From assembly GCA_002110485.1 (NCBI GenBank), contig MOWL01000090.1, positions 800,102 through 864,101 of the forward strand: a stretch of DNA of 64,000 bases. The letters run 5' to 3'. The stretch's first letter is position 1. The number at the start of each line of letters is the position of its first letter. Below, in pieces: positions 12,900-25,587 of this stretch. The translations under genes were made by a program, and so were the position numbers. The DNA comes from Emergomyces orientalis (Eukaryota; Ascomycota; Eurotiomycetes; Onygenales; Ajellomycetaceae). The notes under the pieces are model-generated. The model did not search any database and was not told where the DNA came from. It worked only from the letters and a program-made list of their open reading frames with translations.

Positions 12900-13921
12900 T
12901 AGAGACATCCAGCGAGGTGGAATTCCCCGACTACTTACCATCCAGCCTCTCAAATCCCACAAGCAAACAATAATCCTGCTACATGGCCGGGGAGACAACG
13001 GGACCAGTTTCGGACATCAAATACTCTCGACACTATTCCCGCTCCCTACGCCTCCTAATTCACCGGTTTCACATATTTCCAACCCCAAAACCCTCAACCT
13101 GAGAGCCACATTCCCGCACGCAAAATTCATCTTCCCGACCGCACCCAAACGGCGTCCCGTACAGCATAGCCGCGATCTTATCAACCAATGGTTTGACCTT
13201 TGGTGGTCACCGTCATCTTCATCGCCTGCAGATGACAACAGCGACCGACCATTCCCCCTTGGGCGGGACTCGTTACAGAGTAGTGGGCTGCTGGAGTCGA
13301 CAGAATATCTGCACGATTTGCTACGGCGGGAGGTTGCGTTGGTGGACGGGAGTGCAAATAATGTTCTTCTAGGAGGGTTGAGCCAAGGATGTGCAACGAG
13401 TTTTGTGGCGTGTTTATTGTGGAAGGGTGTGGGGGAAGTGGGATCAAGAGAGGGGGCATTAGGGGCGCTTGTTGGGTTTGTGGGAGATTGCCCTTTGAGA
13501 GGCGGGTTAGAGATATTGTAGCAGGCGGTAGTATGGATGATGGTAGAAGAACGGAGGGAGAAGAGTTTAATCCATTGTTTGGTTCAGATGGCGAAAGCAA
13601 GGAAACGCCCCAAATTGGGTATGATACGGTTGGAAATGCTATAAATTTCTTACGGGAAGAGCTTGAGATTCTACGTCCTCCGGGGCTGGCTTCACCATCC
13701 GAAGGTTTTCTTTTCCAACGGACGCCACTCTTCCTCGGCCATGGCGTTAAAGATATGACAGTTCCCATCCGCTTGGGAGGGAAGCAGCTTCCTGCCTCGA
13801 AGCACTGGGAATGAGTGTCTCATGGAACGAGTATGAGGAGTTGGGTCACTGGTACTCAGAGCGTATGCTTAGCGACTTTGTGAAATTCGTGAGGGAGAAA
13901 ACGGATTGGGAGGTGGAATAA
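12900..13921 (+). pseudogene. acyl-protein thioesterase / carboxylesterase-like alpha/beta hydrolase, frameshifted
   Basis: Three consecutive frames together read as one hydrolase. The first (to the stop at 13519-13521) has the oxyanion segment TIILLHGRGDNGTSFG (12967-13014) and the nucleophile GLSQGCAT (Ser codon 13381-13383). The second (from about 13480) carries LPFERRVRDI and the acid-loop segment LFLGHGVKDMTVPIRLG. The third (about 13785 to TAA 13919-13921) has CLEALGMSVSWNEYEELGHWYSE with the catalytic His. The changes of frame fall inside conserved blocks, so introns do not explain them. No in-frame ATG precedes the first block before a stop at about 12893. All triad residues are still visible, so decay is recent or sequence errors are involved. 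Intact family members hydrolyse acyl thioesters or carboxyl esters. Confidence 0.75.
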
Positions 13922-16900
13922 TTTGAAGTCGATTTGACAAATCACGAAACTTTTATTTCCCTTGATCCCCCCGTTCTATGCAAACATAATTGTATATAAG
14001 AACCGTTTCGTTGTTCTATCTTCGAATTACTCCGTAGTCACCCCTAAAAAAGTTATCGATCGGATCCACAACAACGACAACAATAATTTTAAGGGTAGGC
14101 ACCCAGCAGAAACCGAACCGATAAATTTATCCTTGCTATCGACATGCTTACGCTGGCCGTTTACTCCGTAGAAATTCTCGCCTGGCTTGGTCCTGGAAAA
14201 GGGGGGAAGGTTGGGGCGCTGATTCTAACTCGTCAGGGATATGTCGACATATAATTTTCGAAACCTTCAAAATAAATAATAACAAACATGTATTTTGACC
14301 ACTATTTGATCTGAAACACCGAAATGAAATGTTGTTTAATTTCCTCAGGCAGAAACCCGAAGAAGACTTAATTTTGCATGTCACGACCTTTCAACCTGAG
14401 GTAGAAAGGAAGTTGGCTTGCCATTCGTTGCCCTAACCTGCAAGAATTCTACCCAACGCTGCGCCCAGGTCCCACACATCCCTAATCACCTGCAGGGTGA
14501 CTGCCAGCTGTCAATCCATGACGCGATCCTACTTTTCACACGCTTCCCCACGGTCGCGCCATCCTGACCCTTACATTTCTTCATGCGTTGTCGTGAAGCT
14601 GATTGCGGTGTCATTAAGTCAGACTTGAGGACATGAAAAACAATTTAGGCATGATCGTCGCGTAAACACCGAATCATCATCAGCAAAGGAAGGCAAAACA
14701 AACGTGAAAGCTTGGGTTATAGGAAAACCAATGGAAAACACAATCGCCGCTCCATTTATCGGATGATTTGAAACCGAAGCTTTCAATCAAACGTGCATAC
14801 CGGGCGGCGAAGATGTTGACGATGAGGCGGTACATTGGCGCAATATAAACCTGGATATCTTATCTGGTGGTTGGACATAGAGTACAATTGTCCATTGCCC
14901 TAGAACGGAGGAAATAAACTCCCCTCCGCCTTCCTGCACAAAAGTAACAGGGTACACAAGAACTGCCGCTCTTCACCTGTAACTTACTAAGCCAGGCTAG
15001 CTCCCCGGATCTAACCAAAACCGGCCGAGGCACTTGGCCCTCCGCCCTCATCAGAGGAGGTTATTGTCTGCTTTCGGAGGCTGGTCACTCCTATTAGGTG
15101 CTACATCAACATTGTCTCAATTTTCAACGCACACGGCGACTCTAATATCGGCCCTCGCACACTATCCAGCACATCACCTTTTTCATTAAAAATCAGAGAA
15201 GACGCACTTCGTACCAAAGTTGAACACGAAAACTAAAAAAAAAATGAGAATGGATGGCAGGACACAAAAGTATTGGGAAACCCAGCAAGCTATTCCGAAG
15301 CTAAGAGCTCTAGTGGCTTCGCCAAGTGCCCAGCGAATGACGGTCTGCCCGTTCACCGCTATTGAGGAGCAAACATTCCCAACTAACGAGCACGACATTG
15401 ACAACAAGAGCATGAATTCTTTTGTCCCTTTGCCATGAGAGGTAGAAAGAAGGATGGCTCTCATACAGATATATGGCAGACATATTTATTGAAAAGAATC
15501 GCAACTTATTCATGTTATCCCCGCTGGGTTCAAAGGGCCATTGGTCTTACCACTTTTGAAGCACAACCATGAACCGTGCGGCGGGACATTTCAACCGATG
15601 AACCTTTGTAGCTCAACAGTTGCTTGACACAACGCCTAGAAATTAAAGTTTACTGCCTTTTTTTCATTTTATTTTATTTTTTTTTATTTTTTTAAATAAT
15701 AAATCTAGCCTTTTTTTTGCCTGCGTCACCGCAAAGGACCCGGGGGAAGAAAGGAAAATAACACAAAACAGTTCACAGTTGAAGAATTCACAGGCGAAAT
15801 GGCTCTCACCCCATATGCACAGCTAGCAACATCACCAGGGATATCCCAACCCTTGCTCCTGTCACACTGATATAGGCCTCAACCTCCGCCATTAAAGCTG
15901 ACAGCGCCAAACCCGCACAATAAAAGCACTAGGAAAGACACGAAAAACTAGAATATCACGTTCGTAAATCCTCCCCGAAAGAGAACGGGGCATTCCGCTT
16001 CCTCTTATCACCGTGACAACGACCTCTGCCCACTCCATGAGTCCCGTTCTCTGTTCCTCGCTTCCATGTATCCACAATTAAGATATGAAAAGGGCTTCAG
16101 GGTGCAATTGTACACCGTAAATTTCATTCACTAGAAATAATTTCACATAGACAATCCAATCACTTCCATGATTAATCCCTGAGGAAAAGTAACTATATAT
16201 TTTTTGGGCCTGATGCTTTTATTTTTTTCCAAGGATCTATCAGTTCAAATTCCGTGCCCAAACACAACAACCTAACAAGCTCTCAGGCTTCGTCTGTGCG
16301 GTGGCCCCGCCAATAATGCAGCCCATGAGCATCCAGGAATGCAGCCACCAACACTAAACGTTTTCTCTGAGCACACTCTGACCACACACTACTAATCCTC
16401 CTCCTCACCAGCTCGTTGGGCTTTATTTTTCCCGCGTTTGCTTTTTTTTCCCTCGCGCTCTTCTGTTATTTTTGTTGCCTCGTCTCTCATAATAAATTAA
16501 AAAAGATTGCTGCTGATAGAAGTTGACATATCCCCCCCCTCCATTCCTCCCCCGCCCACTGTCCGCAAACGAAACATCCCGCCAATTTTCAGTGTTCCGC
16601 AAAGCAAATAAAGCACAAGAATTCCGCTCTCCCTCCACCCTCCGCGGTTTCTTCTTGGAATTTGCAGGGCGTTTTTCCTATTACCTGTTTATCTATTGTC
16701 TGTAAAAAGTTTGTTTGGGGCCATTGCTGTTTATTCTGCTTTCCTTGTACCATTAAGATCAGTCCCAGCGGCTGTACCGAATCCCCGTTTACCGTCATCT
16801 TGTGAAACTCCATCTATCCTTGCCAGCCTATACTCGACCGGAACGGTGGAAGGGAAACTGTGATATCCGAAGCCTGCTGCTCATTTCATTTTTCTTCTTC

Positions 16901-16964
16901 CCTCTGTTTTTTTCATTTTATTTTGGACCGTCACGACCATTAACGATTTCACGAACCATCCATT
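13922..16964. other. intergenic, long upstream region of the CBM48-like gene
   Basis: About 3 kb without a supported gene. It contains a T-rich tract at 15655-15720 and a pyrimidine-rich stretch at 16870-16925 just before the next start codon, a common feature of fungal promoters and 5' leaders. Confidence 0.6.
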
Positions 16965-19900
16965 ATGGCAGATGATACCCGGAGTACTATTAATGTTGCC
17001 ATTCGCTGGTCGAGCAAGACTCCCGCCATTTTCCTTGCTGCCTCCTTCACTGAGCCCGCCTGGGAACTGGTCGAGCTCGATGTGAAGCCCCACCCTCCAT
17101 CTGCAGGTACGGAGGCTACTGCGCAGACCAATGGCGATGTTTCAGACACCCAATACGAATTTTCAAAGTCATTCGAGGTGGCATCGGGCAAGCACCATTA
17201 TAGATTTCGCGAAGGATTGGAGGGCTCCTGGTTCTGTGACGAGGATGTCGAAAGTAGTAAGTAACTAACTCCATTACTTTAGTGACAAATATTATGACAT
17301 ATGCTGAAAAGTGGCCCCTGTAGGTGTGGACAATGAAGGGAACAAATATAACGTTCTCGTAGTGGAATCTGTCACAGCTACTGGGAAAGCTACCGATTCT
17401 CACGAAATGGGGGACGCGAAGGGAGTATCTAATGGAGCTGTTGTCCCGGATGCAGGGAAAGCTGATGAGGTGAAGTTTGACGATGGAGAAATGGCTAAAG
17501 AGAAAACCGTGTCTGATGCTCAGGGGACCAACGACGCTTCTGCTGAACCCTCCGCAGACATTGCTGTCGCTGATGCACCTGCGAACAACATCAAAGATGG
17601 CGAAGGGCCGGCTAAATCCTCAGAAAAGGCGGAGACAGTTGACAATAAACCCAACGCTGAACCTTCCTCTGCCGATACTGCCATCGAACCCGAAGCACCG
17701 AAGGATGACACCCCCGAAGTTGCTACGACCGAAGTCGTAACGCCAAAGAAAGTTGTGCCGGAACATGCCCAACCGTCAGCAGCAGCTCCAGACATCAATG
17801 TCGTCGATGATCCACCTACTATTGAGAAAAACGATGTGACAGGAGATGAGACAGCACCTGAAGGTGTCTCAGAGCCTGTGAAAGAGCCTGTCAAAGATTC
17901 ACAGGAGGCTCCAGCTGATCCCACACATGAACCCGCAGCCAATGAACAGCCGATTGTTGATAATGAGCCCAAGGACCTCCCAAAGGGGGATGGCGAAACT
18001 CAAGATGCTGAACTGGTGGAAAAGGGTGACCTTGCAACTCCGGATGTGTATACCAAAGCGGAACCTGGGGAATCAGAGGCCGTAGCTGATAAAGATGTTG
18101 GAAATAATGACAAGCAACTAGTAGCTGAGCCGACCGAATCGCCCGAAGGTACCGAGCAGGAAATGGTGATCGAACCTCCAGTTACCATTGAAAACGAGGA
18201 GGATGCTACCAAGGCAGAGGAGTTTTCTGAGGTCGTCAATGAAGAATCTGCCAAAGAAGGCAGCAACCCTGAAGAGGTAACCACGGATATCGAGCCTCAA
18301 GAAACAGAGCAGAAGGTGGTCGAGCAGCCGATCGAACCAGACGCGCCAGCAAATGATAATGAGACTCCCGAAGCAGCTCCAGCCCCTGCAAATGAACCGG
18401 AAGAACCAATTGAGCCAGCTACCGCCGAACCTGTCGAACCTGCCGCTCCCACCACCGCCGTTGACGCCCCAGCTGATCCCGAACTAGCTCAATCGCAGGA
18501 TACTATTGCGGAAGAAACACCTTCGGCCAATGGAGATATCACGAAAGAGGAGGCGGACGACAAGATAGATGAGGCTGAACCCCCAACCCAACAGCCATCA
18601 GAGACAACACCAAATGCGGACATCATCGAGCTGGGAGCTACACCTGACCCAGTCCCTGAAAACAAGGCAGAGGAGCTCAGTATGGGAATTATTGCGGAGG
18701 CCTCTGTGGAAGCAACGGCTCCGGAATCCGAACAATCGCCCGCGAAAGACGATAGCACTCTAGCTGGAGATGTTACTAAGGGGACTGAGCCACAGGAAGT
18801 TCAAGCTGACAAGGAGGAAATAGTTGTGAAAGACGAGCCAACTGCGGAAGCTGCAGAGCCAATTGCCGAGGTAGCTAAAGATGACGTCAGCATAATTGAA
18901 CCAACCGAAGCTAGCGTGGAACCGGAACAACGAAAGGCCGAAGAGCCCCTGTTTGAGCAATTACAACCCGAAGCTGATGCGACTGATGCTCCAAAGCAAA
19001 CAAAACCAGAGCCATCCGAATCTGCGGATGACGTTGCTCCAATTGAAGATGTAGCCGCCAAATCTGTAGTCGATAATGACACTACTGATGCTCCTGCCAT
19101 TGAAACACCTGCAACAGCGGAACCCGCGCCTGCTGCTCCTGTTACCGCTGATATTGCAGAGATTTCCGCGGCGGGGGAACCAGAAGCCTCAAAACCGGAA
19201 GAGCCTGCCATTCTGGAACCTGAGCCAATCACACAACTGGATGCTACGTCTAAGCCTACAGAGCTCGACACTTTTGCGGCCACTGATGAGCCAGAGGTTT
19301 CCAAACCTGCCGAGGAGCCAGTAGCACTTGAACCTGAGGATGACTCTGTTGTAGAGCCAAAACCTATTCCAGAACAGGATGCTGCTGCGTCTACGCCTGT
19401 AGAGCTAGAAATTCCAGTAGTCGTTTATGAGCTAGAGTCTTCAGAGCCCATTGAGGAGCCAATAGCGTCGAAACCTGAATGCGATACCACTCCCGAACCA
19501 GAGCCAGTCTCACAACCGAATGATGCTTTGAATTCTGCAGAGGCTGACAGGCCAGTGGTCATCGACGACCCAGAGGCTCTCAACCCCGCTGAGGATAAAG
19601 TGACCGAGACAGAGGTTGCCTCAGAGGAGGAGCCCGTTCATACTCCAGTGACTGCAGCAGCTGCTGTTGATGAACCAGCTGGGAACATAGCGGCGCCCGG
19701 ATCCACCTCTGCTCCTACACCCGAAGCTAAAATGGTGGATGACCAGACTCCTGAGAAATCAGGGGAGCAGGAAAGTTCTAAGTCTATCGACAATGCGGTT
19801 CCGGCATCGGATTCCACTGCCGATGTTACTGCTATTGCTGCTTATGAATCAGATACTGCTGAGGAACCAGTAGCGCCAGAGCTTGCAAATGATATTACTC

Positions 19901-22884
19901 AAGCTGAGCCTGCAACTGGAGCTGCAAATACCGATGTGCCTGAAGGTGGGGAGGAGCGAACGGAGCCCGAGCCCTCTCAACCTACAGATGCTGTGGTTCC
20001 CGAGCCTGAACCTGTTGTGCAAACCACCGCTCCCGATGTCCTAGGAACTCCAGTGGAACCAATAGAACCCGGGACCTCGCAAACCGCTGATGATTCTATC
20101 CCTGAGCCTGCTGCCCCTGTTGAGCCTGGGCCAGCAACTGAGATTGCAACTGTTGAAACTCCCGAAGTTCCAAAGGAATTGAAGGAGCCTGAGGCCTCGA
20201 AAATTATTGATGATGTGGCTCCTGATCCTGAGCCTGTTGTAGACACCACAACCTCTGAAGCTCCTGGGGCTCCATTGGAGTCAACACAGCCCGAGACCTC
20301 AATTGACGTTGACAATGCTGTAGCTCAGCCTGCTAAGCTCGAGCCTGAGCCTGCTACTGAGGGATCTATCGCTGAACCTGCTGAAATTCCTGCGGAATTA
20401 AAACAATTAGAGGTCTCGGAAGCTACCAACAATGCCGTTACCGAACCAGAGCCTGTTGCAGAGGCCACGACATCTGGAGCTCCCGAAACTTCATCGGAAC
20501 CAACAGAGTTCGAGGTCTCGCCACCTGCTAAGAATACTGTTGTCGAGCCTTCAGCAGAAGCAGAGGTAGATTCAACTGTTCCCGACTCTCAGGAAATTCC
20601 TGAAATGGCTGCAGCTGAACCTGAAGCCACGGCCTCTGCGGTGGAACCAGAAGAGGCCAAACCAAAAGATGTGGTTGTTACTCCCGAAACAACACCAGCA
20701 GATGCTGACACCGCTGAGACCCTTGCTGCTCCTGCTGCTGCAATTGCTGCACAAGAACTGGAAGGATCAATGGCTATCAACGATGCTCTTGAGTGTAAGG
20801 AAATTGAAGAAATACCTCCTGTTACAGCGGGCACTGTCGAAGTGCCCGCTACCGTACAGGAACCAGAGACAACGATAGTTCCTGAGGATGCTGGCACCCA
20901 TGCCGCCCCGGAACCAGAAGAAAAAACCACTGAAGTTCCGGCACCCACGGGGGAACCCGAAACCTCGACACCTTCTGGGGACCACGATCTCTCGAAAGTT
21001 GCCGATAATGCCGATAGCGTCGTCCCTGACGACAAGGAAGATGAAGTTGTAACCAATGTCGAGCCCACTAATTCGGTAGATACACAAGAGGCAGAATCAA
21101 AGATCATTGCTAGAGAGTTACCAGTCACTGTCGAACGTGTTGAGGATGATGTCCCTGAAACTGTTATGACAGAAGATCCAAAGGTTCCCAAACTGGAAGA
21201 ATCAATCTCTGACCCGGAGCCGATCGCGGCCGAGGAACCAGAGCAATCTTCTCCTGCTGACGAACGCAAAGTCACCCCTGCTGAAGTTGCTACCGACCTG
21301 ACGGAACCAGAGACCAAGGAGCCGAATCAAACCACTGAAATCCTTGTGAAACCGGAGTCAGTGGAACCAGAGCCTGTAGAAATTGAACAATCTACCGCAA
21401 ATTCAGCTACGCCCGTCGAACCACCTCAAGAGACAGATGCTCCCCCTGCAGTCGCCCAAGTTATTCCAGAACCAGCCGCTGAACAACCAAACACCGAGCC
21501 GGAAATTACGCCGCCCACAGAATTAGATCCCGAAACCGTCGCCGTCACCGAACCAGCCACTGAAAATGAGTCCGAAGCTGTTCCTGAACCTACTGCTTCC
21601 ATTGCTGCTGATTATGTAGCTACCGAGGCTCATGCTTCTGCTTCCAAGGTTCTCGAAGCTCCAGAAAAAGCTGACCACGTCGAAGCCTCATCCGATGAAC
21701 CTGTTAAGAAACGAAATGATGTTGTGCCTCTTACGGAAACCACTGTTCTCGAACCATCTGCCGCTGAGATAGTGGCCGATGAGCCAGACAAGGAATCCCA
21801 ATTAGAGGAGGAGCCTACTGCGCCTACTCCCGATGAAGCAAAGGAACTAAAATCTGAGGAGAATGAAGCTCCAAAAGAAATCGCTGTCGATATTGTACAA
21901 CCACCTTCATTGAAAACATCTGATTATCCTCTCATCGAGACACCGGTAGAAAAATTTACGGTCGAGCCAGCCATGGTTGATACCCACCAAGGGGAATTCG
22001 CTAAGGAGTCACCTCTTGAAACACAAGCTAAACTCGAAGTAGAGGTGCCTGAGGTCCCAATTGAAGAGCCACTCGATGAAACGAACGGTACCACATCCAA
22101 AGCATCAGCGGATGACATACCATTGGAACCTGCAAAGGGACAGGAAGTGGCGACGGTCGTAGCAGCGACCCTCACAACTGCAATTGTTGGGGCTGGTATC
22201 GCCCAACTCGTTTCAGATGACAAGGAACCTATCACTGGCGGAAATATCCCTTCGTCAAACCGGGAAGCTCCTGCAGAGGTAGTTGCTTCTGCTGTGGAAG
22301 CACCGTCATCGACTGTTCCGGAAATAACTTCCAACGCTGTTGATACGCCAAGCGACGAGGCCAAGGCGGACAACGTACTAGCCAATGGCAATAAGTCCGT
22401 GCCAGGTGCTGAAGTGAACGTGGATGTGATTGAGAATGTTCCTGCTCCCGCCAACACCCAGGAGGAACCACCAGCTAGGGCAACAGATCCCGTAAAACCA
22501 GCGAAACCTTCGGCTGCAGAGCCGTCCACAAAGCAAGTTGAATTTGTAACTCCTGTACCCGCCACCGCTAGCCAAACTGAGCCAATTTCTTCAAAATCCA
22601 CCGAACCCGAATGTTCTACTAAGTCAGCTGAGCCTGCCACTTCGAACCCAGCGACTGCGACCACGGAACCATCACCAGCGCCTGACGCAGCGAAGCCAGC
22701 AGCAGCATCAGGGAGAGCCGAAGAACCACGTCCTGCAACAGCGGGAGATCGGTCCGTCACCTCCATAACAATCCACAAGAGACAAAATTTTTTCAAAGCA
22801 CTCTGGCACGCAATTTTCACGAATTTCTTCGGCGGCATCTTCTCAGCCTTCCGCCGCGGCCGTCGCGATAACACCCGCCAGTAA
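16965..22884 (+). CDS. long acidic Pro/Glu/Ala-rich protein with N-terminal CBM48/AMPK-type glycogen-binding-like domain, 1,950 aa
   Basis: Exon 1 is 16965-17256, intron 17257-17323 (GTAAGT..CCTGTAG, phase 1), exon 2 is 17324-22884. Residues about 6-110 resemble the E-set/CBM48 fold: a WSSKTPAIFLAASFTEPAWE strand pair, then KHHYRFREGLEGSWFCDED and NEGNKYNVLVVE, as in AMPK-beta-like proteins. The next 1,600 residues are low-complexity, acidic, with repeated EPEPV motifs and two sets of degenerate tandem repeats (about 47 aa at 19219-19640; about 73 aa at 20001-20640). A hydrophobic alanine/glycine-rich segment of about 22 residues lies near 1706-1727 (nt 22146-22211). The C-terminus is basic and amphipathic (FFKALWHAIF..FRRGRR), which could sit on a membrane. 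Function is unknown; binding to glycogen or another glucan, or membrane tethering, is inference. The antisense open frames over this gene are composition artefacts. Confidence 0.88.
19219..20640 (+). repeat. two blocks of degenerate protein-level tandem repeats
   Basis: Block one: three units of about 46-47 codons starting EPEPITQLDA, EPKPIPEQDA and EPEPVSQPND. Block two: three units of about 73 codons starting PEPVVQTTAP, PEPVVDTTTS and PEPVAEATTS, each with a later TxEAP..ELKxxExS-like stretch (the last is shorter). Units are diverged, so this looks like old internal duplication. Confidence 0.65.
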
Positions 22885-25587
22885 GAGAAATATTTTTTAA
22901 GAATTTTCATTCTTCATTTCTTTCTCTTGCCCATTGTTTTTCGCTTTTGGTGGGACTCTGTTATATACCCCTAACCACCAACCCCCCCCCCCCCCCCACC
23001 CCCAACCTCTCATCCTCACCGCTCCGCCTACCCCCTTTTACTACTCCCCTCTCCCCTCTCCTCCCTCTCCTATGTAAAATCCCCCTTTTCCTTTTTCCTT
23101 TTTGTATTTCACTTTTCCTATGTATGTACCCATTTTTCCATGTCTATCTACTGTAACCCGGTTCAATTTGATATCCGTCCATTTCTGCTTCAAATGCACC
23201 ATTTGGTCATACTGACCAACTTCAGGGCCCTGTTGGTCACTGTCACGATTGTTGCTACTCTCATCCTGCTCCTCTTAGCGTTGTACTGGCATGCATTGCC
23301 ATCCTATATCGCTGAGCACCCTTTTAGTGTTCCATCATTGTCACTCATCTGATCTGAATTGACTCGTTGCATTTTGTTTTTTGCTGTGTGCGTGACGTTT
23401 TAGTTTCATTTTATTTTAGCGGTGAAGCGCTTTTTTGAAAATTTCGTTGACGATTTGGCCTGGTTCTTATGATGAAATTGCACCCCGTGTTTTGCGTTTT
23501 TCCATTGCTGTTGTTTTCTCAGATTTTGGCGATGGGGAGCTTGCATTTGCAAATATGTTATGCTCCTCCTACGCCGTTACCACTATCAAGATGATGAATG
23601 TGATGTTTTGTGTTATTTGGATTCCTGAAAACTGCGTTGTTCGTCGATATGCAATATCAGCAAACATGCCTACACTTCCCAATAGCCACGCCCGTCCTCG
23701 CGTTATTAAAAGGAGTGTCTAGCAATCAACTTATCCTTTTGGTCCTTGTTGGATGCATTTTGATGAGGATATCGTCAGATTTGTATGATATGTGATATTG
23801 GGGGACGGCGAGCAAAATTCAGAAAAGAGAGAGGATTGGATTATGATACTACTTGCTACAGTGATACCCCTGTCTAGCTAAGTCGGGATCTCATCTCCGG
23901 GCGGCGTGTACATTCCTTACGTTTCAGCGCAAAACAAGAGCTTGGGAACAAGTATGTTACAATATATAATTTAGGATGGAAATACTATCCGTTCTTTTGG
24001 TTTATTCTTTTCGATACCCTATCGGTTTTATTCTCTGTTATTACTCTCATATCATCCTGAAAAGAGTGGTTGGCCTATGGCCAGTGTCATAACGGTTTCA
24101 ATCGTTCTATTTATTCTCCTATGCCTCCCTATCAGTCCAAGACATCAATACATCATGCCGCATCCATTTGCTCTCAACAGACACCCTATACTACGACCCC
24201 CATTTTCTGTTGAGATGCCGCTGTACTACCATTTCCGCAGGTTGCCTTCCATAATGCACTATTGCGTGCCTTCTCGAGCTCAGAGAAAAGAGTGCTCGAT
24301 TATCACAGCGGGGTTATTGGGTGGTTGTCTCGTTCATTCATGAATTCTGATCCTTTGATCATTACCTCAACTTGCTAGGATAACAACAGTGGTATGGATT
24401 TTGAGAATTGGATAGTGGGAGATGATGGTGGGCTGGCTATGAGGGATTAGCCATAGCCATAACCGCCGGACTTTCCATGTCCTAGGAGAACAAGCAACTT
24501 TATTATTCAAAGGGCAGTGGATATGTGATTACCTGATGAAAAGAAAGGATTCAGGATGGGTATTAAAAAACAAAAAAAACAAAGAGGCATAGCAAAGGGT
24601 GAGGAGCATTCGATATCATTGTCATCGTTGATCCCTCATGCCTGTGTCCGCAAGCAACAAACAAAACAGCCTTCAAACAAGCAAGAAAGACAAACCAAAG
24701 CCATGTGCTCAAAGGGGTGGAGAGATGGGGTAAAGAAGTCTTGAGGTTAGGTCCCAGTCCATTGAATCAACAAGAACACCTCGCTTAAATGGCGCTAAGG
24801 TTGTTGCTGTCCAACAGTCTTCATATTTTGCCCCTTTTTACCTCTGACCTTCCTATTGCATAAACATTTTCATATCTTAAATTATACTGGCCCTGTGATA
24901 GAAAATCTGCCTGCAAATACTTCAGATCACTGTCTTGGATCAATACACCATCTTGATCATAAAAACTATCAGAAACTGTTAATATTGAATACTGTTGATA
25001 TAACATGTAAGTTACTATATTTGAATTCTCCTTTTCATCCACCTCCCCTGAGCCTTTCTGTGCAATACACTTTTGCCAAAACCTATACATTCCATCCATG
25101 AATCGACCAACAGCCTCTATGAAAAGGGAATAGCAGGTTTAGTAGCAGGTTTAGTAAGCGCCCTGGCCCTTCATTGGACTCTGGCCCTCAGTTTGGAGAT
25201 GTTTGCCTGTTCTTTCCCAGAATCGCCTCAATCCTCGTCCATTTACCTGCACATGCATATTTGACACTTTTGTCTGCCATTTGCCTTTCCCTACATACTT
25301 CTCTCCGTGTGTTTTATCTCCTCCAACGGCGGCTCTTAACACTTCTTCCTGGAACATCCGTCAGTTTTTGCTTCCATCACCAGAAGCAACGCTGTGATCT
25401 ATCAGGTTACACTTACTTGCACAATACCCTATATCTTCAAATCATTACTGTTTTGGGTAGAAAATTCCGCGATTATCTAGGTCTTTTTCCAGTTCCAGGC
25501 TTATATAGTGGACCAAAGCCACGTATAACCGTGCTAATCTTGCACCAAAATCCAGGAGCAACTTGGGAATAACGGAACTGGCCAGCA
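22885..25587. other. intergenic
   Basis: About 2.7 kb with no supported gene. A run of 16 C residues lies at 22982-22997 inside a pyrimidine-rich 3' flank (22980-23110). Open frames here are short and without domain signals. Confidence 0.6.

Noticed and set aside
20589..22910. Long minus-strand open frames (242 and 328 codons)
   Set aside because: They lie fully opposite the repetitive acidic gene; Ser/Ala/Gly/Val-rich composition mirrors its GAA/CCT/GCT codons. No domain, and the plus strand has the domain and intron.
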